DNA of 64,000 nucleotides, taken from positions 1 through 64,000 of the forward strand of contig CALSRX010000003.1 of NCBI GenBank assembly GCA_943788865.1, given 5' to 3'. Numbering within the stretch: position 1 is the first letter of the stretch; each line of letters starts with the position of its first letter. Positions 51,665 through 61,348 of the stretch are shown here, in pieces. The notes beneath the pieces are model-generated. The model did no database searches, was not told the DNA's origin, and saw only the letters and a list, made by a program, of their open reading frames with translations. Origin of the DNA: an uncultured Polaribacter sp. Its GTDB lineage: Bacteria; Bacteroidota; Bacteroidia; Flavobacteriales; Flavobacteriaceae. The translations under genes were made by a program, and so were the position numbers.

Positions 51665-51958
51665 TTAAAACCAACCTTTCTTATTTGTTTGATACATGTA
51701 AACAAACTCTTCATCAGATTTTGTTAGATAGATAATTCCTTCAATTAGCGTAATAATCCCCATAGCCCAAGCAGCAATACCACAGGTAATAACCCCTAAA
51801 ATAAAAGTACAAACTAATATTATAATTCCTTCTTGAGTATATCCTAAAATAAATTTATGAATTCCTAACGGACCAAGAATGATTGCTAAAATACCAGCAA
51901 TAACTCTTTTACTGGATTCATTTGGAATAGAATTTCCGTTTTCATCTATAACTTGCAT
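51665..51958 (-). CDS. TM2 domain protein
   Basis: The 97-residue protein has the TM2 pattern: two close membrane helices with the GPLGIHKFILGYTQEGIIIL turn motif (residues ~29-48), then a second helix AWAMGIITLIEGIIYL. A short C-terminal tail follows (YMYQTNKKGWF). The role of bacterial TM2 proteins is unknown. Confidence 0.85.
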   Translation of the reverse strand: MQVIDENGNSIPNESSKRVIAGILAIILGPLGIHKFILGYTQEGIIILVCTFILGVITCGIAAWAMGIITLIEGIIYLTKSDEEFVYMYQTNKKGWF

Positions 51959-51988
51959 GTGTTTCTTTTTAAAGATTGAAATATAAAA

Positions 51989-52378
51989 CTACAAAAAAGA
52001 AGCGTCTTTTGGTTCCCAAAGTTCAATTTTATTTCCATCTAAATCTACAATCCAGCCAAATTTTCCATAGTCATATTCTTCAATTTTATCAATAACAGTA
52101 ACACCTTCTTTTTTTAATTGTTCTAACAATTCAACTAAATTTTCAACTCTATAATTAAACATAAAGTCTTTTTTTGAAGGTTCAAAATAGGTTGTGTCTT
52201 TTGCAAACGGACTCCATTGTGTAGAGCATTTATTTCCTTTTTCGTCTTTCCACCAAAAAGTACAGCCCCAATCATCGGTATTAAAACCTAAATACTTTTT
52301 GTACCAATCTTTTGTTTCTGACGGATTTGCTGTTTTAAAAAACAAACCACCAATTCCGGTTACTTTTCCTTTTTTCAT
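51989..52378 (-). CDS. VOC (glyoxalase/bleomycin-resistance-like) protein
   Basis: The 129-residue protein has two beta-alpha-beta-beta-beta modules. The first reads GLFFKTANPSETKDWYKKYLG, and the second ends DPDGN-like as VDLDGNKIELWEP with a metal Glu. The first metal residue of the usual His/Glu set is not clear. The substrate is unknown. It is probably co-transcribed with the dehydrogenase on the same strand, 25 bp upstream. Confidence 0.82.
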   Translation of the reverse strand: MKKGKVTGIGGLFFKTANPSETKDWYKKYLGFNTDDWGCTFWWKDEKGNKCSTQWSPFAKDTTYFEPSKKDFMFNYRVENLVELLEQLKKEGVTVIDKIEEYDYGKFGWIVDLDGNKIELWEPKDASFL

Positions 52379-52403
52379 CTTGTAAAACTTGAGATGTTAC
52401 AAG

Positions 52404-53339
52404 TTAGCAAAATTTTTGTTTTATTTTATCTACAATTGTCTGTGCTAGTTTTTGGTTGCTTTCTACTGTCCAACCCGCAACATGAGGAGATAAAATTACA
52501 TTTTCAGACTGAATTAAATACTTGAAAGCTTTAGGCATTTCAGTTGTAAATAAATTCTCGAAAGATGCTTTTTCATATTCCAACACGTCCAATCCAGCAC
52601 CTAAAATTTTTCCTTTTTGTAAAGCTTCAACCAAATCTTTGGTAACAACAGATTTTCCTCTTGCCGTATTAAGAAGCCAAAACGGTTTTTTAAACTGATT
52701 GATAAACGTTGTGTTTATCATATTTGTGGTTAATGAAGTTTGAGGCGTATGCAAACTCAATACATCTGCGTTTTCTTGAATTTCTTTAAGTGATACTTGT
52801 TTGCAGTTTTTATCACCAACGTTCGATTGAATATCATAACACAGTACATCAACATCAAAACCTTTGAGTTTTTTAGCAAACGATTTTCCCATGTTCCCAT
52901 AACCAATAATTCCAACCGTTTTTCCGTCTAATTCAATCCCGCGATTTTGTTCACGCAACCATTTTCCGTTTCTAACTTCATTATCGGCTTTATTTAATTT
53001 ATTGAAAAGAGAAAGTAACATTCCCAATGCGTGTTCTCCAACTGCATTTCTATTTCCTTCAGGAGCAGAAATTAAATGCACTTCTTTTTTGGTTGCATAG
53101 TTGCAATCTATATTTTCCAATCCTGCACCAACTCTACCAATAAATTTTAGGTTTGTTGCTTTGTCTAAAAATTGTTTATCTATGGTAAAACGACTACGAA
53201 TGATAATACCATCATAAGTATTAATTTTAGATTCAATTTCATCTTTTGAAGAAGCATAATCTTCGTCATTTGTAAAACCCAACTCATTGAGTTGATTCAA
53301 TAATAACGGATGATTAGAATCTAAGTGAAGGATTTTCAT
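52404..53339 (-). CDS. D-2-hydroxyacid dehydrogenase (phosphoglycerate dehydrogenase-like)
   Basis: The 311-residue NAD-dependent D-isomer-specific dehydrogenase has the Rossmann motif GIIGYGNMGKSFAKKL and the three catalytic residues Arg (NTARGKSV), Glu (LDVLEYEK) and His (SPHVAGW). It lacks the C-terminal ACT domain of SerA. A role as 3-phosphoglycerate dehydrogenase is possible, but glyoxylate/hydroxypyruvate or other 2-hydroxyacid reductases have the same motifs. Confidence 0.85.
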   Translation of the reverse strand: MKILHLDSNHPLLLNQLNELGFTNDEDYASSKDEIESKINTYDGIIIRSRFTIDKQFLDKATNLKFIGRVGAGLENIDCNYATKKEVHLISAPEGNRNAVGEHALGMLLSLFNKLNKADNEVRNGKWLREQNRGIELDGKTVGIIGYGNMGKSFAKKLKGFDVDVLCYDIQSNVGDKNCKQVSLKEIQENADVLSLHTPQTSLTTNMINTTFINQFKKPFWLLNTARGKSVVTKDLVEALQKGKILGAGLDVLEYEKASFENLFTTEMPKAFKYLIQSENVILSPHVAGWTVESNQKLAQTIVDKIKQKFC

Positions 53340-53368
53340 AAGAAAAGATTGTTATTTTATAACTTACG

Positions 53369-53435
53369 GTCATTTCTGCGAAGGCAGAAATCTAAAAAAA
53401 GACTTTCTATGGATTCCTGCCTTCGCAGGAATGAC
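53369..53435. repeat. Intergenic palindrome with GTCAT...ATGAC ends (CTGCGAAGGCAG family)
   Basis: The 67-bp unit has arms GTCATTTCTGCGAAGGCAGA (from 53369) and TCCTGCCTTCGCAGGAATGA (to 53434), complementary over about 24 bp with two mismatches. It sits between panB and the dehydrogenase gene, both on the minus strand, and could end or stabilise panB mRNA. Confidence 0.8.
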
Positions 53436-53446
53436 AACTACTTAAT

Positions 53447-54265
53447 TTAATACTGCTCGCTTTCATTCGGAAAATCTTTGCTTTTTACATCTGCATTGTA
53501 TTGTTGAAAAGCACTGGTCATATCTGCATATAAATCTAAATACCTACGTAAAAAACGAGGATTAAATTCATGCGTCATTCCCAACATATCGTGAGTAACT
53601 AAAACCTGTCCATCAACACCACCACCAGCACCAATTCCAATTACAGGAATTGAAATACTTTCAGCTACTTTTTTCGCTAATTTTGCAGGAACTTTTTCTA
53701 ATACAATGGCAAAACAGCCAATTTTTTCTAACAACAAAGCATCTTCTAACAATTTATCTGCTTCTTCTTCTTCTTTTGCTCTAACGGTATAAGTCCCGAA
53801 TTTATAGATAGATTGTGGCGTTAAGCCTAAATGTCCCATTACTGGAATACCAGCATTTAATATTCTTTTAATAGATTCTTTTATTTCTTTTCCTCCTTCT
53901 AATTTTACAGCATGTCCGCCAGACTCTTTCATAATTCTAATGGCAGAGCGCAAGGCTTCTTTTGGATCTGATTGATAACTACCAAAAGGCAAATCAACCA
54001 CCACCAAACTACGCTCTATTCCTCTTACTACTGAACTTGCATGATAAATCATTTGGTCTAAAGTAATAGGCAACGTGGTTTCATGACCCGCCATTACATT
54101 AGAGGCAGAATCACCAACTAAAATGACATCAATTCCTGCACCATCTAAAATTTTTGCCATGGTAAAGTCATAGGCAGTTAACATTGATATTTTTTGACCA
54201 TTAGCTTTCATATCTACTAATGATTTTGTGGTAACTCTCTTATATTGTTTTTTTGCAACAGACAT
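53447..54265 (-). CDS. panB: 3-methyl-2-oxobutanoate hydroxymethyltransferase
   Basis: This enzyme makes ketopantoate from alpha-ketoisovalerate in pantothenate/CoA synthesis. The 272-residue protein has the PanB motifs [57 protein letters not shown] and [18 protein letters not shown], with the magnesium ligands and the catalytic Glu (LEKVP). It starts with a basic segment ([12 protein letters not shown]). Confidence 0.96.
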   Translation of the reverse strand: MSVAKKQYKRVTTKSLVDMKANGQKISMLTAYDFTMAKILDGAGIDVILVGDSASNVMAGHETTLPITLDQMIYHASSVVRGIERSLVVVDLPFGSYQSDPKEALRSAIRIMKESGGHAVKLEGGKEIKESIKRILNAGIPVMGHLGLTPQSIYKFGTYTVRAKEEEEADKLLEDALLLEKIGCFAIVLEKVPAKLAKKVAESISIPVIGIGAGGGVDGQVLVTHDMLGMTHEFNPRFLRRYLDLYADMTSAFQQYNADVKSKDFPNESEQY

Positions 54266-54413
54266 TTTCTATAATTTTATCTCTGGTAAAAATACGTAAA
54301 TATTCGTATCAAGACTCCTTTTTTTCTTCTAGTTAATCTTCTGTTAATCTTTGAAGAAGAATTTTAAATCTTCATTTATTTGAATAGATTTACTCAACTA
54401 ATCCTATTTTATC

Positions 54414-54893
54414 ATGAAAAAAATTATAACATTTTTACTTCTAGCAACTCTTACTTTTTCATTGAATGCTCAAAAAAGAGAGGAAACAAAAGCTGTTAGA
54501 GTAGCAGTCCAAAACTTTTTTAAAGGATTTCATAAAGGGGATGTTGCGTTGTTAAAAACGACTATTCATAAAGATTTACACTCACAAACTACTTTTATTA
54601 ATGGTAAAGGTGAAAGTGTTTTACGATCAGATGCGAAAGCATATGAAAGCTTGGTTGCTTTTGCAGAAAAAGTAAAACCAACAGATAATTATTTTGAAAA
54701 AATTCTCTCTTATACCATTCATATTGATGGAAATTTAGCTTCTGTTTGGACACCTTATGAGTTTTATAACAACCAAAAATTTAGTCATTGTGGCGCCAAT
54801 TCTTTTCAGCTTTTTAACAATAATGGCAATTGGGAAATTATCTATATAGTAGATACACGTAGAAAAAACGATTGTAAAGCACCTCAGAAATAG
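54414..54893 (+). CDS. Secreted NTF2-like/DUF4440-type protein
   Basis: The 159-residue protein has a Sec signal peptide (cleavage near SLNAQ) and one NTF2-like cone-fold domain (VQNFFKGFHKGDVALLKTTI, EKILSYTIHIDGNLASVWTPYEFY, WEIIYIVDTRR). Such domains bind small ligands or act as scaffolds. It is monocistronic and upstream of the ECF sigma factor gene in the same direction. Confidence 0.8.
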   Translation: MKKIITFLLLATLTFSLNAQKREETKAVRVAVQNFFKGFHKGDVALLKTTIHKDLHSQTTFINGKGESVLRSDAKAYESLVAFAEKVKPTDNYFEKILSYTIHIDGNLASVWTPYEFYNNQKFSHCGANSFQLFNNNGNWEIIYIVDTRRKNDCKAPQK

Positions 54894-54928
54894 AGGTTAT
54901 CAAAAACGGAGCTTTAGTTTAAATTGAA

Positions 54929-54936
54929 TATCTTTG
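54929..54936 (+). promoter_or_regulatory. -7 promoter box (TATCTTTG)
   Basis: TATCTTTG is a perfect TAnnTTTG match, 16 bp before the sigma factor ATG. Confidence 0.5.
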
Positions 54937-54952
54937 ATGTTCAGAGTTCAAA

Positions 54953-55525
54953 ATGTCAGAAAATCCAACAAAACATATTTTAAATCCAAATACTTGGATT
55001 GATCTATACGCCGATTATTTATTTAATTATGCAGTTGTACGTGTAAATAATAATGATATGGCAAAAGATTTGGTGCAAGAAACTTTTTTTGCAGGATTAA
55101 AATCAGCCAAAAATTTTGAAGGAAAAGCAACTGAGAGAACTTGGTTGGTGGCAATACTGAAGCGTAAAATAATCGATTATTATCGTAAAATAAATTCTAA
55201 AAAAGGAAAAGCCGAAGTTAGGATGAATTTTTATGAAGATAGTGAAAATGATGGAAGTTGGATTGAAGAACGCGTTCCTCAAACTTGGGGTAATGATGCA
55301 GATAAGCTGATAGAAACCACAGAATTAAAATCGGCAATAGATCAATGTATTGATAATTTACCAGAAAAATATGCACTCGTTTTTAGAATGAAAACGATTC
55401 AAGAATTTGAAACAGAAGAAATCTGTAAGGAGTTAAATATAACTGCGTCAAATCTTTGGGTTATCATTCATAGAGCAAGAACGCAACTTAGAAAATGTAT
55501 GGAAGATAACTGGTTTAATAGCTAA
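54953..55525 (+). CDS. ECF-type RNA polymerase sigma factor
   Basis: The 190-residue sigma-70-family protein has only regions 2 and 4, the extracytoplasmic-function type. Region 2 carries DMAKDLVQETFFAGLKSAKNF (core binding, -10 contacts) and TWLVAILKRKIIDYYRK. Region 4 has LPEKYALVFRMKTIQEFETEEICKEL, ITASNLWVIIHRARTQLRKCM (HTH). A small ZAS-motif protein lies 6 bp downstream and probably controls it. The longer insert between regions 2 and 4 is usual for the Bacteroidota subgroup. Target genes are unknown. Confidence 0.93.
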   Translation: MSENPTKHILNPNTWIDLYADYLFNYAVVRVNNNDMAKDLVQETFFAGLKSAKNFEGKATERTWLVAILKRKIIDYYRKINSKKGKAEVRMNFYEDSENDGSWIEERVPQTWGNDADKLIETTELKSAIDQCIDNLPEKYALVFRMKTIQEFETEEICKELNITASNLWVIIHRARTQLRKCMEDNWFNS

Positions 55526-55531
55526 TATAAA

Positions 55532-55792
55532 ATGGCAAAATTTAGTATAACTTGTGATGAAGCAACAACCATTTGCGACAAAAGTCAATATGGAGAAGCA
55601 ACATTTTTAGAAAAAATAAAATTAAACCTTCACTTTCTTTTATGCAAAATATGCGGGCTGTACTCGAAACAAAATGCTAAAATGACCAAAATTTATAAGA
55701 TGAAAGAAACCGATTGTAAAAAAGAACATCGTTGTTTATCTAAAGAAGAAAAAGAGCAGTTGAAAAAAGAACTTCAAGAATTAGAAGGATAG
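55532..55792 (+). CDS. Small zinc-binding (ZAS-motif) candidate anti-sigma factor
   Basis: The 86-residue protein shows His34-x3-Cys38-x2-Cys41 (HFLLCKIC), the motif of zinc-binding anti-sigma factors, with two more cysteines nearer the N-terminus (TCDEATTIC). A charged C-terminal helix (LSKEEKEQLKKELQELE) follows. It has no membrane helix, so it is soluble, like RsrA-type redox-sensing anti-sigmas. Its position directly after an ECF sigma gene supports this role; binding is inference. Confidence 0.72.
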   Translation: MAKFSITCDEATTICDKSQYGEATFLEKIKLNLHFLLCKICGLYSKQNAKMTKIYKMKETDCKKEHRCLSKEEKEQLKKELQELEG

Positions 55793-55797
55793 AAAGA

Positions 55798-56439
55798 ATG
55801 CATTTTTTACCCGAAAAAATAGAGGACTATGTTGTAAAACATACTCAAAATGAACCTCAAATCTTAAAAGAATTATCTAAAGAAACTTGGCAAAAAGTAT
55901 TGAATCCAAGAATGTTAAGTGGTGATTTTCAAGGCAGAGTATTGTCTATGCTTTCAAAATTAGTTCAACCTAAAAGCGTTTTAGAAATTGGCACATATAC
56001 TGGTTATTCTGCGTTGTGTATTGCAGAAGGATTGCATCCAGAAGGGATCATACACACCATAGATAAAAACGAAGAACTGTATAGTTTGCAAGAAAAATAT
56101 TTTAAAAAATCAGGGTATCAGAATCAGATTCAACAATATGTTGGAAATGCATTAGACATTATTCCAACAATGAATACAACCTTCGATTTGGTGTTTATAG
56201 ATGCAGACAAATCAAACTATATCAATTACTTTCATTTGATTATGGAGAAGATGAATTCTGGCGGAATTATTTTATCCGATAACGTTTTGTGGAGTGGAAA
56301 AGTAATAGAAGAGCTTAACGAAAAAGATATGGATACTAAAGTATTGCTAGCATACAATACACTATTAAATTCTGATGATAGGTTAGAAACTGTTTTGTTA
56401 CCAATACGAGACGGGTTGACAATTAGTAGAGTAAAGTAG
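55798..56439 (+). CDS. SAM-dependent O-methyltransferase
   Basis: The 213-residue class I methyltransferase belongs to the catechol/caffeoyl-CoA O-methyltransferase group. Motif I is VLEIGTYTGYSALCIAEGL, then HTIDKNEEL, and the metal/substrate motif is DLVFIDADKSNY. Members methylate small phenolics or, as TrmR/YrrM, modified wobble uridine; the latter is plausible for a conserved copy but not shown. It starts 5 bp after the ZAS protein gene, so it is in the sigma operon. Confidence 0.87.
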   Translation: MHFLPEKIEDYVVKHTQNEPQILKELSKETWQKVLNPRMLSGDFQGRVLSMLSKLVQPKSVLEIGTYTGYSALCIAEGLHPEGIIHTIDKNEELYSLQEKYFKKSGYQNQIQQYVGNALDIIPTMNTTFDLVFIDADKSNYINYFHLIMEKMNSGGIILSDNVLWSGKVIEELNEKDMDTKVLLAYNTLLNSDDRLETVLLPIRDGLTISRVK

Positions 56440-56441
56440 TA

Positions 56442-56514
56442 GTCATTGCGAACTTAGTGAAGCAATCTTTTTATTAGAAAGAGATTACTTCGTCGAAAAA
56501 CTCCTCGTAACGAC
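56442..56514. repeat. Intergenic repeat, GTCATTGCGAA...GTAACGAC family (copy 2)
   Basis: The 73-bp unit starts GTCATTGCGAA and ends CTCGTAACGAC, with inner GTGAAGCAATCTT and GATTACTTCGTC segments that can pair. It matches the unit at 31558 in its ends and spacing. It separates convergent genes and reaches within 2 bp of the tatA stop. Confidence 0.7.
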
Positions 56515-56515
56515 G

Positions 56516-56788
56516 TTACATATTCCTTTTTACAGGACCCGTAATATCTTCTTTTACCTTATTGATTTCTTCAGCAACATCTTTTGCAATGCTTGTATCA
56601 ATTCCTTGTTTGTCGGCAGTTTCGTTGATTTCTCTTTTAATATCATTCGTGGCATCTTTTAACTGACGCATTCCTTTTCCAAGACCACGAGCAATTTCCG
56701 GAATTTTATCTGCACCAAACAACATCACCACTATCAGACCGATAACAATTATTTCTGGACCACCAATAAATAAAAAATGTGCATTCAT
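56516..56788 (-). CDS. tatA: Twin-arginine translocase subunit TatA/TatB
   Basis: The 90-residue protein has one N-terminal membrane helix (about residues 9-26), the phenylalanine-glycine hinge (LFGADKIPEIARGLGKG), an amphipathic helix and a charged tail. It forms part of the pore that exports folded proteins. TatA and TatB are hard to separate by sequence; TatA is more likely as the only copy here. tatC is not in the window. Confidence 0.92.
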   Translation of the reverse strand: MNAHFLFIGGPEIIVIGLIVVMLFGADKIPEIARGLGKGMRQLKDATNDIKREINETADKQGIDTSIAKDVAEEINKVKEDITGPVKRNM

Positions 56789-56869
56789 ACGGATGCAAAG
56801 TTAACCATTTCTATAATTAGATTCTAAAAATAAATTGTAATTTAGAATCGCTAACCAAACTATTTTAAA

Positions 56870-58138
56870 ATGATGCTCAAAAAAGTATTCTTTAGCCTCT
56901 TGATACTAGCTTTTTTTGCCAATTGTAAAACGGCAAAATTAAACAGAACCATTTCTAAAAAAGTAAATACGCCTTTTTATAAAAATCAATTTACAGGCAT
57001 TTATATTTATGATATAAAGGCTGACAAGGAAGTCTATAATTACAATGGAGACAAATATTTTACTCCGGCAAGCAACACTAAACTTTTCACCTTATTTACA
57101 GGGCTAACCATGTTGCCAGATTCTATTCCAGCTTTTAAATACGCTGTAAATAAAGATACTATTACCATTCAAGGAACAGGAGACCCAACATTTTTGCACA
57201 ATTATTTTAAAGATAGTACCGCTTTAAAAATGGTAAACACTTATGCAAAAGCAAATTTAATTATCAATAATACAACAGATAAACGTTACGGACCGGGGTG
57301 GGCCTGGGAAGATTATGACACCTATTTTAGTCCAGAAAGAAGTGCTTTTCCGATGTATGGAAATGTAGTTACCGTTCAAAATGAAGATTCAATTGTTGTG
57401 CAACCATCCTATTATCAACAAAAAATAAAAATTACAGAGGATTTTTATGGAAGAGACGAATACAAAAACAATTTCTATTTTAGAAAAGATAGAAAAAGTG
57501 AAACGGAGATTCCGTTTTTGATAGATTCTACTATTGTTGCCTCACTTTGGAATGACATTGCTCCGAATAAAGTTTCTATCATTACATCCTCCGCTTTAAA
57601 ACCATCAACTGTTGCGTATAGTGTTCCGTCTGACACTTTATACAGACGTATGATGGAAGTAAGCGACAATTTTTTAGCAGAACAAATTTTAATTTTGGCA
57701 TCTTCTACCTTGTCAGACACATTAAGTTCTTCTAGAGTTAGAAAATACGTATTAGAAAATCAATTAAAAGACTTAAAACAACAACCGCGTTGGGTTGATG
57801 GTTCTGGATTGAGCAGGTATAATTTATTTTCTCCTGCCTCTTTGGTAGATGTGTTATCAAGAATGTACAAAATGATTCCTCAAGAACGTTTGTTCCGTTT
57901 ATTTCCAGTGGGCGGAGAATTCGGAACCATAAAAAATTGGTATGCAGGAAAAGAAAAACCTTATGTGTTTGCCAAAACCGGAACGGTAGGCAACAACCAT
58001 AATGTTAGTGGTTATTTATTGACAAATTCAGGAAAAGTTTTGGTGTTTAGTTTTATGAACAATCACTTTAAGAAAACCAACGACGAAGTAAGAACTCAAA
58101 TGCAAACCGCTTTTGAGTGGTTGCGCGATCATTATTAA
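56870..58138 (+). CDS. dacB: D-alanyl-D-alanine carboxypeptidase/endopeptidase, PBP4 type (S13), lipoprotein
   Basis: The 422-residue protein has a lipobox ending FANC19, so it is lipid-anchored. The three active-site motifs are present: Ser68-Asn-Thr-Lys71 (TPASNTKLF), Ser265-Asp-Asn267 (VSDNFLAEQ) and Lys369-Thr-Gly371 (AKTGTVG). It removes or trims cross-links in peptidoglycan. At 422 residues it is shorter than E. coli PBP4 (477), mainly in the domain inserted between the first two motifs. Its stop codon abuts that of convergent mutS with no gap. Confidence 0.92.
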   Translation: MMLKKVFFSLLILAFFANCKTAKLNRTISKKVNTPFYKNQFTGIYIYDIKADKEVYNYNGDKYFTPASNTKLFTLFTGLTMLPDSIPAFKYAVNKDTITIQGTGDPTFLHNYFKDSTALKMVNTYAKANLIINNTTDKRYGPGWAWEDYDTYFSPERSAFPMYGNVVTVQNEDSIVVQPSYYQQKIKITEDFYGRDEYKNNFYFRKDRKSETEIPFLIDSTIVASLWNDIAPNKVSIITSSALKPSTVAYSVPSDTLYRRMMEVSDNFLAEQILILASSTLSDTLSSSRVRKYVLENQLKDLKQQPRWVDGSGLSRYNLFSPASLVDVLSRMYKMIPQERLFRLFPVGGEFGTIKNWYAGKEKPYVFAKTGTVGNNHNVSGYLLTNSGKVLVFSFMNNHFKKTNDEVRTQMQTAFEWLRDHY

Positions 58139-60748
58139 CTATTTTTTAATCAACATCCGTTTAATTTCATTCAACTTCATCAAGGCCTCAATCGGAGTTA
58201 AGGTATCAATATTGGTTGATAAAATTTCTTCTTTGATATTTTCTAATAAAGGATCATCCAACTGAAAAAAACTCAATTGCATTTCTTCGTGTTGTACGGT
58301 TTTTAAAGTTTCCTTTACTTCTTTATTCGAATGATTTTTCTCTAATTGTTCTAGTATTTTATTTGCTCTATGAATTACCTGAGTTGGCATTCCAGCCAGT
58401 TTAGCAACATGAATTCCGAAACTATGATTAGAGCCACCAGCAACCAACTTACGTAAGAAAATAATAGTGTCTTTGAGCTCTTTTACAGAAACATTGAAAT
58501 TTTTAACACGGCTAAAAGTTTCGGTCATGTCATTTAATTCGTGGTAATGCGTAGCAAATAATGTTTTCGCTTGTGATGGATGTTCATGTAAATATTCTGC
58601 AATAGCCCAAGCAATTGAAATTCCGTCATAGGTAGAAGTTCCTCTTCCAATTTCATCTAACAACACCAAACTACGTTCAGAAATATTATTAAGAATAGAA
58701 GCAGTTTCGTTCATTTCTACCATAAACGTAGATTCGCCCATCGAAATATTATCGCTTGCACCAACACGTGTAAAAATTTTATCTACCACACCAATTCTAG
58801 CATTTTGTGCAGGAACATAACTTCCCATTTGTGCCAACAACACAATCAATGCAGTTTGACGTAATATGGCCGATTTTCCAGACATGTTGGGCCCAGTAAT
58901 CATAATAATTTGTTGTTGATTTCTATTCAACACCACATCATTTGCAATATACTCTTCGCCAATTGGTAATTGTTTTTCAATCACCGGATGGCGTCCGTTT
59001 TTAATTTCTAAATCGGTGCTTTCATCTAAAACCGGACGTACATAATTATTGTCAATCGCAGTTTTAGCAAAAGACAATAAACAATCTAATTTTGCAATTC
59101 CGTTTGCGTTTTGCTGAATTGGCTGCACAAAATTGATGATGTATTGAATCAATTTAGCAAAAATTTCTTGCTCTAAAAGTTGAATTTTTTCTTCTGCTCC
59201 TAAAATTTTGGTTTCGTATTCCTTCAGTTCTTCTGAAATATAGCGCTCTGCATTTACCAAGGTTTGTTTGCGAATCCACTCTTCAGGAACTTTATCTTTA
59301 TGGGTATTCCGAACTTCTATATAGTATCCAAACACATTGTTGAACGCAATTTTTAAGCTAGAAATTCCTGTTCTTTCGGTTTCACGAGCTAGCATATTGT
59401 CTAAATATTCTTTTCCAGAGGTTGAAATGGCACGTAAATCATCTAACTCTTGTGAAACTCCTTTTGCAATAGCATTTCCTTTATTGATGTTTACCGGAGC
59501 ATCGTCAAATACCGTTTCAGAAATTTTTGAAATCAATTCTGAACAATTGTTTAATGATTTTCCGATTTGTTTTACAGATGCATTTGTGCTTTTTTCAGCA
59601 GCCTCTTTAATCGGAATAATTGCTTGTAAAGAATTTTTTAAGTAGACAACTTCTCTTGGCGAAGCTTTTCCTGTGGCCACTTTAGAAATCAATCGTTCAA
59701 TATCACTTATTTGTTTGATTTGATAGGTAACGGTTTCAAAGAACTCATCAGAATTGATTAAATAATTAACGGTTTCGTGTCGTTGCTGAATTTCCTCAAT
59801 ATTCTTTAAAGGCAAAGCCAACCAACGCTTTAATAAGCGTCCACCCATGGGCGAAATGGTTGCGTCTATAATATCTAAAAGTGTCACAGAGTTATTAGAA
59901 GTTCCGTGGTACAATTCTAAATTACGGACCGTAAATCTATCCATCCAAACATAATGATCTTCAGCAATTCTTGAGATATTTTGAATGTGCGATAATTGTT
60001 TGTGTTGTGTTTCCGATAAATAAAACAATACAGCACCTGCAGCTACAATTCCGCTAGATAATTCTTGAATTCCAAAACCTTTTAAACTTTTTACTTTAAA
60101 ATGATTTTGCAACTTTTCTTGTGCATATTCAGGTTGAAAAACCCAATCATCTAGATAAAATGTATAAAAACGATTTTCAAAAAGTTCTAGAAATTGTTGT
60201 TTGTGTCTTTTTTCGACTAATACTTCACTTGGACTGAAATTTTGTAATAATTTATCGATGTATTCAGCATTTCCTTGTGCAACTAAATATTCTCCGGTAG
60301 ACACATCTAAAAATGAAATTCCGAGTTGTTTTTTTTCAAAATGAATTGCCGCTAAAAAATTATTTGTTTTAGTATTTAATACTTCATCATTCAAAGCAAC
60401 ACCAGGCGTAACCAATTCTGTAACTCCACGTTTTACAATAGTTTTGGTCATTTTAGGATCTTCTAATTGATCACAAATGGCAACACGCATTCCGGCTTTT
60501 ACCAACTTTGGTAAATAGGTGTTTATGGAGTGATGCGGAAAACCAGCCAAAGCAGTTTCAGTTTCGCTTCCAGCACCTCTTTTTGTCAATGTAATTCCTA
60601 AAACATGTGCTGCTTTTTTAGCATCTTCACCAAAGGTTTCGTAAAAATCGCCCACTCTAAACAACAACATGGCATCAGGATATTTTACCTTAATGGCATT
60701 ATATTGTTTCATTAATGGAGTAACCTTTTTTGTGGTTGCTTTTGCCAA
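58139..60748 (-). CDS. mutS: DNA mismatch repair protein MutS
   Basis: The 869-residue mismatch-recognition ATPase has the N-terminal clamp motif [16 protein letters not shown] (Phe-x-Glu wedge), the connector and lever domains, Walker [23 protein letters not shown] (Walker B), and [12 protein letters not shown]-terminal dimerisation helix ends the protein. The start codon is TTG at 60748: there is no ATG in frame before [10 protein letters not shown], and the family start [15 protein letters not shown] fits the TTG exactly. RecJ, also a mismatch-repair nuclease, is elsewhere in this window. Confidence 0.96.
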   Translation of the reverse strand: MAKATTKKVTPLMKQYNAIKVKYPDAMLLFRVGDFYETFGEDAKKAAHVLGITLTKRGAGSETETALAGFPHHSINTYLPKLVKAGMRVAICDQLEDPKMTKTIVKRGVTELVTPGVALNDEVLNTKTNNFLAAIHFEKKQLGISFLDVSTGEYLVAQGNAEYIDKLLQNFSPSEVLVEKRHKQQFLELFENRFYTFYLDDWVFQPEYAQEKLQNHFKVKSLKGFGIQELSSGIVAAGAVLFYLSETQHKQLSHIQNISRIAEDHYVWMDRFTVRNLELYHGTSNNSVTLLDIIDATISPMGGRLLKRWLALPLKNIEEIQQRHETVNYLINSDEFFETVTYQIKQISDIERLISKVATGKASPREVVYLKNSLQAIIPIKEAAEKSTNASVKQIGKSLNNCSELISKISETVFDDAPVNINKGNAIAKGVSQELDDLRAISTSGKEYLDNMLARETERTGISSLKIAFNNVFGYYIEVRNTHKDKVPEEWIRKQTLVNAERYISEELKEYETKILGAEEKIQLLEQEIFAKLIQYIINFVQPIQQNANGIAKLDCLLSFAKTAIDNNYVRPVLDESTDLEIKNGRHPVIEKQLPIGEEYIANDVVLNRNQQQIIMITGPNMSGKSAILRQTALIVLLAQMGSYVPAQNARIGVVDKIFTRVGASDNISMGESTFMVEMNETASILNNISERSLVLLDEIGRGTSTYDGISIAWAIAEYLHEHPSQAKTLFATHYHELNDMTETFSRVKNFNVSVKELKDTIIFLRKLVAGGSNHSFGIHVAKLAGMPTQVIHRANKILEQLEKNHSNKEVKETLKTVQHEEMQLSFFQLDDPLLENIKEEILSTNIDTLTPIEALMKLNEIKRMLIKK

Positions 60749-60813
60749 GTCTTTCGGAATTTTTAAATTAGTTTTGCGAAGATAATTATTCGTATATAAA
60801 GATAGAACTTTTT

Positions 60814-61341
60814 ATGAGAAAACTAAAAAATAGCGAGTTAGGAAGAATCTCTGTTGATGAATTTAAAGATGTTACTAAAACACCTTTAATTGTAATTCTT
60901 GACAATATTAGAAGTTTAAACAACGTGGGTTCTGTTTTTAGAACCTCGGATGCTTTTTTGATTGAAAAAATTTATCTCTGCGGTATTACGGCAACCCCAC
61001 CAAACAAAGAAATTCATAAAACAGCATTGGGTGCTACAGAATCTGTAGAATGGGAATATGTAAAAGATACCTTAGCATTGGTTGAGAAATTAAAGAAAGA
61101 AAATATAAAAGTATTATCCATAGAACAAGCTGAAAACAGCACCATGCTAAACGAGTTTATTCCAGCTAAAAAGCAAAAATATGCTGTTGTGATGGGTAAT
61201 GAAGTGAAAGGGGTACAACAAGAAGTAGTTTCAGCTTCAGATTTGTGTATTGAAATTCCACAATTAGGCACCAAACACTCTTTGAACATATCAGTAAGTT
61301 GTGGTGTTGTATTATGGGATTTGTTTAATAAGTTAAAATAA
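60814..61341 (+). CDS. TrmH/SpoU-family RNA 2'-O-methyltransferase
   Basis: The 175-residue knotted methyltransferase has motif 1 LIVILDNIRSLNNVGSVFRTSDAF, motif 2 YAVVMGNEVKGVQQEV and motif 3 IPQLGTKHSLNISVSCGVVL. These hold the SAM-binding trefoil knot and catalytic Arg/Asn. It has no N-terminal RNA-binding extension. Substrate (tRNA or rRNA position) cannot be read. It is divergent from mutS. Confidence 0.93.
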   Translation: MRKLKNSELGRISVDEFKDVTKTPLIVILDNIRSLNNVGSVFRTSDAFLIEKIYLCGITATPPNKEIHKTALGATESVEWEYVKDTLALVEKLKKENIKVLSIEQAENSTMLNEFIPAKKQKYAVVMGNEVKGVQQEVVSASDLCIEIPQLGTKHSLNISVSCGVVLWDLFNKLK

Positions 61342-61348
61342 ATTGCTA

